In this document: piece after piece, positions 7,790 through 16,468 of the stretch
Layout of the letters: every line of letters starts with the position of its first letter
Numbering within the stretch: the stretch's first letter is position 1
Origin: PFJX01 sp040751755
Lineage (GTDB): Bacteria > Pseudomonadota > Gammaproteobacteria > Burkholderiales > Thiobacillaceae
Direction of reading: 5' to 3'
DNA: 64,000 bases
NCBI GenBank assembly: GCA_040751755.1
Contig: JBFMHC010000046.1
Coordinates: forward strand, 186,001-250,000
Notes under the pieces: generated by a model
What the model saw: only the letters and a program-made list of their open reading frames with translations
The model's database searches: none
What the model was told of the DNA's origin: nothing
Program-made: the position numbers and the translations under genes

Positions 7790-8064
7790 CAGGCCTTCCC
7801 CTCGCCCTTGCCCTCTTCCGGGGGCCAGTGGTCGATGATCCCGACGATGGTCAGGTCGGACGGGAACTCCTTGCTGCCGGCCGCTTCCCGGGCGGCGGAG
7901 GAGCCGACGCAGATGACCCAGTCGCCGGGCAGGCAGCCGATCGCGTCCACCGCCACCTGGCGTGCCCCACCCGCCTTCTCGCGCACCACCAGCAAGGGCC
8001 GGTGGCCCAGGTCGGCGATGCGGTTGGTGGACACCAGGGTCTTTTCCACTTGCATGATCTTCAT
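7789..8064 (-). CDS. csoS4A: Carboxysome vertex protein CsoS4A
   Basis: This 91-residue EutN/CcmL-family protein has the opening MKIMQVEKTLVSTNRI, the glycine-rich VGSSAAREAAGSKEFP and the closing DLTIVGIIDHWPPEE. It forms pentameric vertices. It starts three bases after csoSCA ends and overlaps csoS4B, so the three genes are translated as a unit. The lysine/glycine tail after HWPPEE is a little longer than usual. Confidence 0.92.
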   Translation of the reverse strand: MKIMQVEKTLVSTNRIADLGHRPLLVVREKAGGARQVAVDAIGCLPGDWVICVGSSAAREAAGSKEFPSDLTIVGIIDHWPPEEGKGEGKA

Positions 8065-8067
8065 GGC

Positions 8068-9612
8068 TCAGTCCTCCAGGGTCTCGATGGGGCTGCCCGT
8101 GGGCTGGTCCTGGACCGAGAGATGGCAGGCCAGCAGCCCCTGTGCTGAGAGTTCTGGGTACCGTGCGTGGATGGCGCCGTGCACGCGGCGCGCCTTGTCC
8201 GCCGCGCGTTCGCGCGAGCCGGGGACACGGGCGTCGTAGCGGTAGTGGATGGCCACCGGGATGGGCAGGCCGTGCTTGACGTTGAGGCCCTTGAAGATCT
8301 TGATCCCCACGTCCATGTCCGCCGCGCCTTCCTCCAGGGTGTGCAGGTGGGCGTAATAGGACACGTTCCGCATCTGCACCTCCTCGATGCCGTCGCCGAC
8401 GCTGATGTAGCGCTCGGCGTGGCCGATGTCCGGGTACCGGCCGTCGTACAGGTCCTTCACGTACTCGATCTGCGAGAAGTTGTTCACCAGCAGGTTGGCG
8501 ATCAGGCGGCGCATGCCTTCGTGCGGCTCGCCCTGGCCGGCACCCCAGCCGTCCTTGCGGCTGGCGGCGCGGATCGCCTCGTACACCGCCGCGCGGGCGG
8601 CGTCGGCCGACAGTCGGGCGGTCTCGGCGTACAAGGCGGCGTTGTCGACGAAGCGGTAGGCGGAGAGGTCGCCGTTGGCGTCCGGGATGTGCACCTTGAT
8701 GGCGTCGCTGTCGGTATCCACGCCGATCAGCAGGATGTCCGTGCTGGCGCCGCAGCAGAAGCTGTTCTCGATCGCCTTGCGGAACTGCGCCAGGCGCTCC
8801 AGGGCCGCCTCGATGGCGCGGGTTTCGTCGCTGCCGTGGGCGGCGCAGCCCTCAACGCAGGGGTTGGATGAGCTGGTGTGATACACCGCGATCTTCAGGT
8901 AGCGGCTGCCGGAGTCGGCCGTGGTCGGCAGGCCCTCGCGGAAGCGGCGCAGTTCCGTGGCCATCCAGTGGCGCACGTCGGTCTCCACGTCGAACAGGGC
9001 GCCCGCGTAGGGCTTGCGCCGCGCCAGCGCGGTCAGCGGCAGACGCAGGATGTAACGCGACAGGCCCTTCAGGCGGCCGTCCGCGCAGGGGCTGATGTCC
9101 ACCGCGTGGTAGCCGCAGTCGAGGAAGAGGTTGCGCGTGTCCTGCACCTGCTCCAGCTGGTTGCGGATGTCCTCGGCGAACTGCGCCGCCGCCGCCTTCA
9201 GCGCGGCGAAGGCGCAGTGGGCGTACAAGGCCTTGAGATCGAGGCCGCTCACCCAGGCGTCGTCGAGGATGCCCTGGGGCAGCTCATGGCCGAGACGCTC
9301 GCGAGCCAGGCGCTGCGCCTGGACCGGGAAATCGTCCAGGTGCTGCAGGGCGGAGATGGCCTTGAGGGTCGGCACGATGGCGTCGAAGCGGCCCTTCACG
9401 GAGTCCTCGCAATGGGCGAGGCGGGCATTGGCGCGGCGGTCCGCCAGGCGGTGGCGCGGCATGGCATCGGCCGCCGGGGCGCCGCGCTGCGGCAGCGCCT
9501 CGGGGCGGGCCGGCAAGGCCGAAGCGGCGGTGCCCAGGCCGTAGGGGGCGAGGCCGGCGCGTCGGCCCTGCTGGGCCTTGATGCGAAGGGCGTAGGCGTT
9601 GCGCGTGTTCAT
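8068..9612 (-). CDS. csoSCA: Carboxysomal carbonic anhydrase CsoSCA
   Basis: The 514-residue enzyme converts imported bicarbonate to CO2 inside the shell. The catalytic set is intact: C176 with D178 and R180 in CADGRLKG, H245 in VYHTSSSN and C256 in VEGCAAHG. These match C173, D175, R177, H242 and C253 of the Halothiobacillus enzyme with a constant offset of three. The N-terminal 65 residues are basic and low in complexity and probably tether the enzyme to RuBisCO. The gene starts 16 bases after the csoS2 stop. Confidence 0.95.
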   Translation of the reverse strand: MNTRNAYALRIKAQQGRRAGLAPYGLGTAASALPARPEALPQRGAPAADAMPRHRLADRRANARLAHCEDSVKGRFDAIVPTLKAISALQHLDDFPVQAQRLARERLGHELPQGILDDAWVSGLDLKALYAHCAFAALKAAAAQFAEDIRNQLEQVQDTRNLFLDCGYHAVDISPCADGRLKGLSRYILRLPLTALARRKPYAGALFDVETDVRHWMATELRRFREGLPTTADSGSRYLKIAVYHTSSSNPCVEGCAAHGSDETRAIEAALERLAQFRKAIENSFCCGASTDILLIGVDTDSDAIKVHIPDANGDLSAYRFVDNAALYAETARLSADAARAAVYEAIRAASRKDGWGAGQGEPHEGMRRLIANLLVNNFSQIEYVKDLYDGRYPDIGHAERYISVGDGIEEVQMRNVSYYAHLHTLEEGAADMDVGIKIFKGLNVKHGLPIPVAIHYRYDARVPGSRERAADKARRVHGAIHARYPELSAQGLLACHLSVQDQPTGSPIETLED

Positions 9613-9628
9613 GTCCGCTCCCCCCGCC

Positions 9629-11924
9629 TCAGCCGCGAGCCCCGCCGGAGACGGTGATCAGCGCGCCCTTGCCGGCGTTGCCGCTGCTGCCGGTCACCTT
9701 GGCCAGCGGCACTTCCGGGCGCTCGATGTCCTTGTTGGACCAGGCGCTGGCGCCCATGGAGCGGCCGGCGCCGCGCAGGGTGGGGTTGCGGCCCTGGGCC
9801 CAGCGGCCCTCGGTGCCGGTGACGCGCTCGCTGCGGCCCCAGTCGTCGCCGGTGATGCGGCGACCCGCCTCGCGGCCTTCGCCGGTGATGCGCTCGCCCG
9901 GGGACGCCGGGGCGGCGGCCTCGGCCATGGCCTGGCGCCTGCCGGCCATGAAACCGGCCTCGTCGCGGTAGCGGAACTCCGGTGTGCCCGACACCAGGCC
10001 GGAGGCCATGTTGACCGGGCCGGTGATGCGGCCCGCGCCGCCGTAGCCGGTGCCGGTGATGCGGCCACGCGCCTCGCGCGCCGGGGCGCTGACGCTGAAG
10101 GCCTCGGGCCTCGGTTCCGCCGGCGCCATGCTCATGGCCATGGCGCGTGGCCGGCCTTGCGGCTGGAAGCGCGGGTGGACCTGGGGCGGGGGGGGGCGGC
10201 TCGGCCGCCTGCGCGTGCTGGCAGCCGCAGGCGCCGGCGATCTGCTCGCTGGCGGCATAGGGCGTGCCGCTGATCGCCAGCTGGCTGCCCGGCTCGTCGC
10301 CGGTGACCCGGCCGGAGCGCCCCAAGGGGGTGCCGGACACGGTCTGGCCGTGCAGCGTGTGGCTCACTTCCACCTTGGCGGCGGACAGGACGGGGGCGGG
10401 TGAGGTCGCGCAGGCGGCCGCGCCACCCGCGTAGTCGGCGCCGGTGACGCGCAGGCACCCGCCCCGCTCGTCACCGGTCAATTTTGGGGCGGCGGCCCCG
10501 GGCATGATGCCGCCGGTCAAGGGACTCCCGGCCCGGGTGCGCATCTCTCGCACCTTGGCGGGGGCCTGGCCGCGGATGCCCCCCTGCTCATACTGGGAGC
10601 CGGTGATGCGTCCTTCCGCGCGGGGTTCGTTGCCGGTCACGCGCTCGGTGCGCTCGACCAGGTTGCCGGTGATGCGTTGCCCCTGCTGGCTGGCGGTCTC
10701 TCCCACCTTTTCCGGCGCGGGCACGGGGCTGGTCTGGCACACGTGCTTGAACTGCTCGTTGGACAGGTATTCCGTGCCGGAAATGGCGCGGCAGGCGCCG
10801 GACTCGTCGCCCGTCACCTTGACGGAACGGCCCAGCTCGATGCCGGACACCGGCCTGCCGGCGATGGTATGGGTGAGGGCCACCTTGCTCGGTCCGTTGA
10901 TGGTCAGGCGGGAGACGCCGGCATCGTTGTATTGCGAGCCGGTGATGCCTCGCCGGGCCCCGGCTTCCGTGCCGGTGGCGGGGGCCGCGCGCGACTGGTC
11001 GCTGCCGGTGATGGCGATGCCCTGGCGCTCGCTCCTGCCGATGCCGAACTTCTCCGGTCGGGGCTGCAGCCCCTTGCCCTCGCAGAAGGCGGCGAAGCTC
11101 TCGCTGCCCAGGTACTCGGTGCCGGTGACCGGCCGGCAGGTGCCGGCCTCGCCGCCGGTCACGCGGGACGAGCGGCCGACCTCGGTGCCGCTGACCTGCT
11201 GGCCATGGCTGGTCGCGCTCATCCCCACCTTGGCGGGCGAGGGGGCGGGGCGGGCGGGGCAGAAGGCCTCGAACTGCTCGCTGCCGATGTACTCGGTACC
11301 GGTGATGGCGCGGCAGCTGCCCGTCTCGGTGCCGGTGACGCGGTGGGTACGTTCCACCTGGGTGCCGGTCACGTTCTGGCCGGACAGGGTGGTGCCGACC
11401 TCCACCTTGGCGGGCGCCTCCGTGGCCTCAGGACGCACCCGGCCGCTGGGTCGGCTGGCGGGGGCGTTGCCGCGGCCCTTCATGCTCTGCTCCGCGCGGC
11501 GCTTGCGGGCATAGTCCCGGCCGTTGAGCCCCGTGCCGGCCGAGGCGCCGCCGCTGCTCGCGGACTTCGCCGGCAGGGCGCCCTTGCCCTTGGTGGAGAG
11601 GGCCTGGCGGCGCTGGCGACAGTAGTCGCGCATGCTCGTCGCCTCATCCTCGGCCATGGCCAGGGTCGCGGCGGGGGTGTCCTCGATCACGGCGCAGACG
11701 GCATCCAGGGCGTCTGCGGCCGCGGGCTCCGCGCCGGAAGCCGGCTCGGGCGCTGCCGTGGCTTGGTTCTTGGCTGGCGCGGGGCGGCTGGCGGCCACGC
11801 CCTGCTTGGTCACCAGGGCGATGCCCTTCTTGCCGGTCTGGGACAGCAGGGCACGGCGAGCGCGGGCGAGTTCCTGGCCACTCAACCCCGCCAGGGCGTC
11901 GGCGGTAGCGGTCTGTTCAGGCAT
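9629..11924 (-). CDS. csoS2: Carboxysome scaffold protein CsoS2, frame broken in a 9-G run
   Basis: From the ATG at 11924, three RuBisCO-binding N-repeats are visible (about residues 14-34, 97-117 and 134-154, pattern GRDYARKRRAEQS). About seven middle repeats follow, with V[TS]G and the [IV][TS]GTEY signature. The frame then fails at the 9-G run at 10188-10196. With one base removed, it continues into a genuine C-terminal domain (RITGTGYGGAGRITGP through LITVSGGARG) to a TGA at 9629. The corrected length is 764 residues, within the CsoS2 range. CsoS2 nucleates assembly by linking RuBisCO to the shell. The +1 direction does not match the -1 programmed frameshift known in Halothiobacillus, so a homopolymer error is likelier. 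Confidence 0.9.
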
Positions 11925-12094
11925 GTTGCTCCTCTTGCACGGTTCGTTACTCGGAGGCGGCGCCACTCGTCGTCATGCGGTCGCGACGGGCGGGATCGCC
12001 GTACGGTTTGAACTCTAGAGAGGAGGGTTGATCAATAAAAGTTAATTGTTATTATCAGAACCATATACTCCGTTTTATTTATCGAGCCTGGCCC
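11925..12094. promoter_or_regulatory. Divergent promoter/operator between csoS2 and cbbR
   Basis: The 170-bp gap contains an AT-rich block at about 12030-12082, right next to the cbbR start. It includes AACCATAT (12059-12066) and TTATTTAT (12075-12082), which also occur in the sbtA promoter region. A LysR-type regulator usually binds the gap it shares with its target, so CbbR binding here is likely but inferred. Confidence 0.6.
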
Positions 12095-13045
12095 ATGCAT
12101 CTGCGCAACATCACCCTGCACCAGCTGCGCCTGTTCCGCAGCCTGGGCACCCACCTCTCCTTCACCCGCGTGGCGGAGGAGCTGCATCTCACCCAGCCGG
12201 CCGTATCCATCCAGATCAAGCGCCTGGAGGAAAGCGTGGGTTTGCCGCTGGTGGAACACCTGGGCAAGCGCATCTACCTCACCGACGCGGGGCGCGAGTT
12301 GTTCGAGGCGAGCCGTGATGTGCTGGAACGCATGCGAGTCCTGGGTGAAGACATGACCGGCCTGGAAGAGGGCGTGCGCGGGCCGTTGAACCTGGCCGCG
12401 ATCACCACCGCCAAGTACTTCATGCCGCATCTGCTCGGGGTCTTCCTGCGCGAGTACCCGGCGGTGGAGCCCCGGCTCACCATCACCAACCAGTCGCGGG
12501 TCATGGAACGCCTGGAAGGCAACATGGACGATCTGGTGATCATGGGCACGATTCCCGAGAACATGGACCTGGAGGTGGAGTACTTCCTGGACAACCCCCT
12601 GGTGGTGGTCGCCCCGCCGGACCACCCCCTGGTGGGCGAGCGCAACATCCCCCTGGCGCGCATCGCCGAGGAACGCTTTCTGTCACGCGAGCCCGGCTCG
12701 GGCACCCGGCAGGCGCGCACGCGGTTGTTTGCGCAGCATGGCTTGACCGCGAAGGTGTATATGGAGCTGGGGAGCAGCGAGGCGATCAAGCAGGCCGTAA
12801 TGGCCGGTCTGGGGATTTCAGTGCTGTCCCGGCACAACCTGGGCCTGGAGTTGGAGTCGGGACTGCTTGCCGTGCTGGATGTGGAGCATTTTCCCCTGGT
12901 GCGGAAGTGGTATGCCGTGCACCTGAAGGGCAAAAAGCTGTCACATACCACGAGCCGTTTCCTGGATTTCCTGCTGCGGGATGGCGCGCGCATCTGGCGC
13001 GAGGCAAAGCCGCACCTGCCGCCTAGAAAGAAAGCGAAGGGCTGA
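12095..13045 (+). CDS. cbbR: LysR-type regulator CbbR, carboxysome module
   Basis: The 316-residue protein has a winged helix-turn-helix at about residues 8-66 (LSFTRVAEELHLTQPAVSIQ) and a LysR effector-binding domain after residue 95 with AITTAKYFMPHLLG and PGSGTRQA. This is the CbbR subgroup that senses Calvin-cycle metabolites. It is divergent from csoS2, so it is the probable activator of the carboxysome operon. By eye it is the most divergent of the three CbbR proteins here; the other two resemble each other closely. It physically separates the carboxysome operon from cbbLSQO. Confidence 0.9.
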   Translation: MHLRNITLHQLRLFRSLGTHLSFTRVAEELHLTQPAVSIQIKRLEESVGLPLVEHLGKRIYLTDAGRELFEASRDVLERMRVLGEDMTGLEEGVRGPLNLAAITTAKYFMPHLLGVFLREYPAVEPRLTITNQSRVMERLEGNMDDLVIMGTIPENMDLEVEYFLDNPLVVVAPPDHPLVGERNIPLARIAEERFLSREPGSGTRQARTRLFAQHGLTAKVYMELGSSEAIKQAVMAGLGISVLSRHNLGLELESGLLAVLDVEHFPLVRKWYAVHLKGKKLSHTTSRFLDFLLRDGARIWREAKPHLPPRKKAKG

Positions 13046-13102
13046 GCCCCGAGGGGCCGGCGGCGGCGGACGGTCGAGCCGGCCTGGAAGGGCCGGCGGG
13101 GC

Positions 13103-13498
13103 TCAGTCGTCGTCGCCCAGTTCCGGGTCCCAGCCCTTGCCGCGAGCCTGGTTCATGGCCTGGGTGTACAGCTCGGCGTGGCGCTGGCGCAGTTCGTCCG
13201 GCAGACGGCTGGGCAGGTTGCCGTACTTGTCCCACTCCTTTTCCACGCGGTCCATGAGGGCCTGCATGCGGCCGATCTCCCAGCCCGCGCAGTCCTCGGT
13301 CTCCGGGATGAAGCCGAACAGCCAGGCGTCCAGGACGATGCGCCCGAGTTGCGTCATGCCATGCTTGTCGTTGCTGAAACCGACGTAGATGTTGTCCTTC
13401 ATGGAGTCGTCCTGAGTCTCTTGGGTGGCGTATGCCGGGGCCTGGAAGACGCCGGCCCGTTCCAGGGCCGACATCAGGGTGCATGCCTGCATGGTCAT
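13103..13498 (-). CDS. Small conserved-looking protein after cbbO
   Basis: The gene begins eight bases after the cbbO stop and gives up to 131 residues. An internal ATG at 13402 (MKDNIYVGFSNDKHGM) would give 100 residues and may be the true start, because the extra N-terminal part is low in complexity. The protein is soluble and acidic, with the run CAGWEIGRMQALMDRVEKEW and an EGDDD-like acidic tail (ELGDDD). I do not recognise a family. Its place at the end of cbbL-S-Q-gammaCA-O suggests a RuBisCO-related accessory role. Confidence 0.65.
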   Translation of the reverse strand: MTMQACTLMSALERAGVFQAPAYATQETQDDSMKDNIYVGFSNDKHGMTQLGRIVLDAWLFGFIPETEDCAGWEIGRMQALMDRVEKEWDKYGNLPSRLPDELRQRHAELYTQAMNQARGKGWDPELGDDD

Positions 13499-13506
13499 GC
13501 CCCCCG

Positions 13507-15864
13507 TTAGCGGGTCAGGCCAGCGTACAGCAGCGGCAGTTTCTCGGGAAGCCGCTCGACGTGGTCCACCACCATGTAGTTCTTCTGGCCGAAGATGCGG
13601 CTGACGTAGTTGTCGGCGCGCGGGTCCAGGCTCATGCAGTAGGTGATCACGCCGTGCTTGGCCACCTCCTCCACCGCCTTCTTGGTGTCGTAGCGCAGGT
13701 ACTGCGGGTCGCGCACGTCGATGTCGGCCGGCTCGCCGTCGGTGATGACGATGAGCAGCTTCTTCGCCGAGCGTTGCAGCTTGAGGTGGTGGCCGGCGTG
13801 GCGGATCGCCGCGCCCATGCGGGTGGAGAGCTGGCCGGTCATGCCGGCGAGCTTGGCCTTGGGCGCCTCGTCCCAGTGCTGGTCGAAGTCCTTGAAGCGG
13901 TAGTACTCCACGTTGTGGCGGCCGTCGGAGCAGAAGCCGTGGATGGCGAAGGGGTCGCCCACCTTGGAGATCGCATCGGACAGCAGCACGCAGGCGCGCC
14001 GCGTCAGGTCCAGCACCGAGTATTCCTGGCCCTGCACCATCTCGTTGGTGGACTCGGACAGGTCGAGCAGCACCAGGATGGAGAAGTCGCGCGTCTTGCG
14101 CACGGAACGCATCATGATGCGCGGGTCCGGTTGGTTGCCGAGGCGGATGTCGGTGAAGCTGGAGATCGCCGCGTTGATGTCGATCTCGTCGCCGTCCTCC
14201 AGCTTGCGGATGCGCTGCACGCCCTGCGGTTGCATGGCGTCGAGCAGGAACTTCATGCGGTGGATCTCGCGCTTGTACTGCGCGGCGATGTCGTTGATCA
14301 GCTGCATGTCGCCGGACTTCGGGCGTTTCTCCAGCACCGTCGCCCAGGCCGGACGTTCCAGCTGGATCTGGTAGTCCCACTCCGAGTAGTGGAAGGGGTC
14401 GGAGAGCGGCTCCTTGCCTTCCAGCTCGTTGAACGACTTGCCGCCGCTCTCGTCGCCGATGTTCTCGTACGGGAATAGCTCGGTGGAGAGCACCCAGATC
14501 TCCTGCGCGTCGTCGCCCGCGGTCTCGACGTCGATCTCGTTCGCCATCTCCATGACGTTGACGTACTTGCGCACCTGCTTGACGGACTCGTAGCCGGCGC
14601 CGGCGGCCTTCTCGAAATCGAACTCCTCGAACGCCCAGAAGTAGCGGTTGTCGTCGCGGTAGGGCGCGGTGAGCAGGTCGGTGCGCGGGTTGAAGGCGAT
14701 GCGCTTCTGCGCGAGGCTGTGCGCCAGCTGCACGCCGATCTCCCAGGCGGTGACGTTGCTGCCGAGCCTGTCCTGGGCCTGGGCGAACAGCATGCGGCCC
14801 TCGGCGATCCAGGGGTCGTCGTCGAAGTAGGTCTCGTCCAGCAGGGCGCGGGCCAGGCGGTTGAGGTAGTCGCCCACGCTCGCCGTCATCGCCGGGGTGG
14901 CGGTGTGGAACCTGCTCCACAGCTGCTTGAGGCCGGGGAAGCGGCGGATCGACAGGGTCTCGACGCGCGCGTCCTCGATCACCGAGATCACCGCCATCTG
15001 CATCGGGTTCAGGGCCTCGGCCGAGATCGGCAGCCTGGTCTCCACCACGTGCGCGGCGCAGTGTGCGGCGGTGGCGCGATAGAGCTCCAGGCCGGAGACC
15101 GGTTCATGGCCTTCCGGCGCGAAGTCGTCGAAGGCGTCCGGCAGGTGCAGCAGGTAGTCCTCGATGTAGGGGCGATAGCCCTCGCGCGACTCGAAGTCGC
15201 CCGAGGTCGGGCGCATGAAGAAGTCGCGAGCCCAAAGGGCGCGCAGGTACATGTTGATGCGCCGCTGCACGTCCACCAGCAGGGTGCCCTTGCGCTCCTT
15301 CTGCAGCATGGCCAGGGACTCCTTGGTCTCCAGGCCGAAGTACTTGATCTGTTCCTCGTAGTTGGTGCGGTGCGCGTGTGCGCCCCACAGCGCCCAGCGG
15401 CGCAGGCCGCCCAGGGTCAGGTGCTGGAACAGCACCTCCAGCTTGTCCAGCATCGGCCTCACGCCGCGCGGGGCCTGCGCGATGAGGGTGTTGATGAACT
15501 GCAGGTAGTTGAGGAACAGCTGCGCGTCGCCGAGGCGGTTCGCTGCCGTGGCGGAGGTGGCGAGCAGCAGCTCGATCACCGCGCCGGAGGTCTTGGAGGC
15601 GAGCATCAGCGAGGCGGTCGCCAGGTCGCCCACCACGTCCTCGCCGACCTCCTTGGCGACCATGGGCGCCTCCTCGATCCAGGTCTCCACCAGCGAATCG
15701 CCGCGGCCCAGGCCGCGGATCGCGGAGACGCCCTTCAGGTAGTTGTCCAGGCCGCGCGGCGAGAAGACCTTGGTGGCCTCGTGCCAGTTCGCTTCCAGTG
15801 CGGCCCGGCTGTGCTCGGAGAGGTTCTCCAGCAGTTCGGCGTAATCGTCGAGATTGATGGACAT
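13507..15864 (-). CDS. cbbO: CbbO, von Willebrand-domain RuBisCO activase subunit (form I module)
   Basis: This 785-residue protein has a long helical N-terminal part and a C-terminal VWA domain (about 590-785) with the MIDAS motif DLSES and the later TDGEPADIDV. CbbO is the adaptor that lets the hexameric AAA+ protein CbbQ remove inhibitory sugar phosphates from RuBisCO. It follows the gamma-carbonic anhydrase gene by 27 bases. Length and domain order are normal. It is clearly a paralogue of the CbbO at 24558. Confidence 0.93.
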   Translation of the reverse strand: MSINLDDYAELLENLSEHSRAALEANWHEATKVFSPRGLDNYLKGVSAIRGLGRGDSLVETWIEEAPMVAKEVGEDVVGDLATASLMLASKTSGAVIELLLATSATAANRLGDAQLFLNYLQFINTLIAQAPRGVRPMLDKLEVLFQHLTLGGLRRWALWGAHAHRTNYEEQIKYFGLETKESLAMLQKERKGTLLVDVQRRINMYLRALWARDFFMRPTSGDFESREGYRPYIEDYLLHLPDAFDDFAPEGHEPVSGLELYRATAAHCAAHVVETRLPISAEALNPMQMAVISVIEDARVETLSIRRFPGLKQLWSRFHTATPAMTASVGDYLNRLARALLDETYFDDDPWIAEGRMLFAQAQDRLGSNVTAWEIGVQLAHSLAQKRIAFNPRTDLLTAPYRDDNRYFWAFEEFDFEKAAGAGYESVKQVRKYVNVMEMANEIDVETAGDDAQEIWVLSTELFPYENIGDESGGKSFNELEGKEPLSDPFHYSEWDYQIQLERPAWATVLEKRPKSGDMQLINDIAAQYKREIHRMKFLLDAMQPQGVQRIRKLEDGDEIDINAAISSFTDIRLGNQPDPRIMMRSVRKTRDFSILVLLDLSESTNEMVQGQEYSVLDLTRRACVLLSDAISKVGDPFAIHGFCSDGRHNVEYYRFKDFDQHWDEAPKAKLAGMTGQLSTRMGAAIRHAGHHLKLQRSAKKLLIVITDGEPADIDVRDPQYLRYDTKKAVEEVAKHGVITYCMSLDPRADNYVSRIFGQKNYMVVDHVERLPEKLPLLYAGLTR

Positions 15865-15891
15865 GTGGCTTCCTTTCGCGCGGCCCCGGCC

Positions 15892-16452
15892 CTAGAACTC
15901 GTTGTGCAGCTTCTTGTAGCCCTGCACCAGCGAGATGTTGGTCCGTGCCACGTCCTCGGAGAAACTGGAGAAATCCGGGGTCACCTGCTCGATCGTGTTG
16001 AGGTCGGTGTCCGAGTGGATCGTCGTCGTGGAGGGGATGTGGAACCTGGGCGGCACGTGGCAGCCCTCGACCACCGAGTTGTGGCGGATCACCGCGTCGT
16101 CGCCCACCGTGCAGTTGAACAACACGGAATTGAAGCCGACGAACACCCGGTCACCCACCTCGCACGGCCCGTGGATGATGGAGCGATGGGCGATCGAGCT
16201 GTACTCGCCGATCAGCACCTTGCCGCCGGACTTGGAATGGATCACGACCCCGTCCTGGATGTTCGAATTCGCGCCGATCACGATCGGCTCCAGGGTGCCG
16301 TCGGCCTTGGTCTCGTCGGCGCGGACCACCGCGTAGGGGCCGATGAAGACGTTGGCGCCGACGATGACCTTGCCGCAGACGATGGCGGTCTTGTCGACGT
16401 AGGCCGACTTGTCGATCACCGGCAGATCGCCATTGGGGTTCTTGCGGATCAT
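15892..16452 (-). CDS. Gamma-class carbonic anhydrase-like protein inside the cbbQ-cbbO operon
   Basis: The 186-residue protein is built of hexapeptide repeats forming a left-handed beta helix. Three histidines sit as in gamma carbonic anhydrase: H72 in VVIHS, H89 and H94 in IAHRSIIHG, with R44 and Q66 also present. It would bind zinc in a trimer and interconvert CO2 and bicarbonate. It lies 16 bases after cbbQ and 27 before cbbO, so it is coexpressed with form I RuBisCO and could supply CO2 to it. Activity is not proven by sequence, as several homologues are inactive. Confidence 0.85.
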   Translation of the reverse strand: MIRKNPNGDLPVIDKSAYVDKTAIVCGKVIVGANVFIGPYAVVRADETKADGTLEPIVIGANSNIQDGVVIHSKSGGKVLIGEYSSIAHRSIIHGPCEVGDRVFVGFNSVLFNCTVGDDAVIRHNSVVEGCHVPPRFHIPSTTTIHSDTDLNTIEQVTPDFSSFSEDVARTNISLVQGYKKLHNEF

Positions 16453-16468
16453 GTCGCGCCGTCCTGGG

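Noticed and set aside
9609..10190. Frame-0 extension of csoS2 past the G run as a real alternative C-terminus
   Set aside because: It is Arg/Pro/His-rich nonsense that runs through the csoSCA start, and the other frame carries the genuine CsoS2 C-terminal repeats.
10180..10200. Programmed -1 frameshift in csoS2
   Set aside because: The frame relation needs +1 (or -2), not -1, and frame 0 does not give a short product soon after the site.
9629..11924. Middle repeats of csoS2 as a DNA repeat array or CRISPR
   Set aside because: The periodicity is in the protein (VTG and ISGTEY modules); DNA units are diverged and have no constant spacer.
10677..12011. Long plus-strand frames over csoS2
   Set aside because: They are mirror translations of the repeats of CsoS2 and have no ribosome site or family.
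13046..13102. Terminator between cbbR and the small gene after cbbO
   Set aside because: GC-rich inverted repeats are present but no T run follows on either strand, so I did not list it as a terminator.
13103..14920. Minus-strand frame of 605 codons that fuses part of the cbbO region with the following gene
   Set aside because: Only the last 131 residues are in a real gene; the upstream part is cbbO read in the wrong frame.
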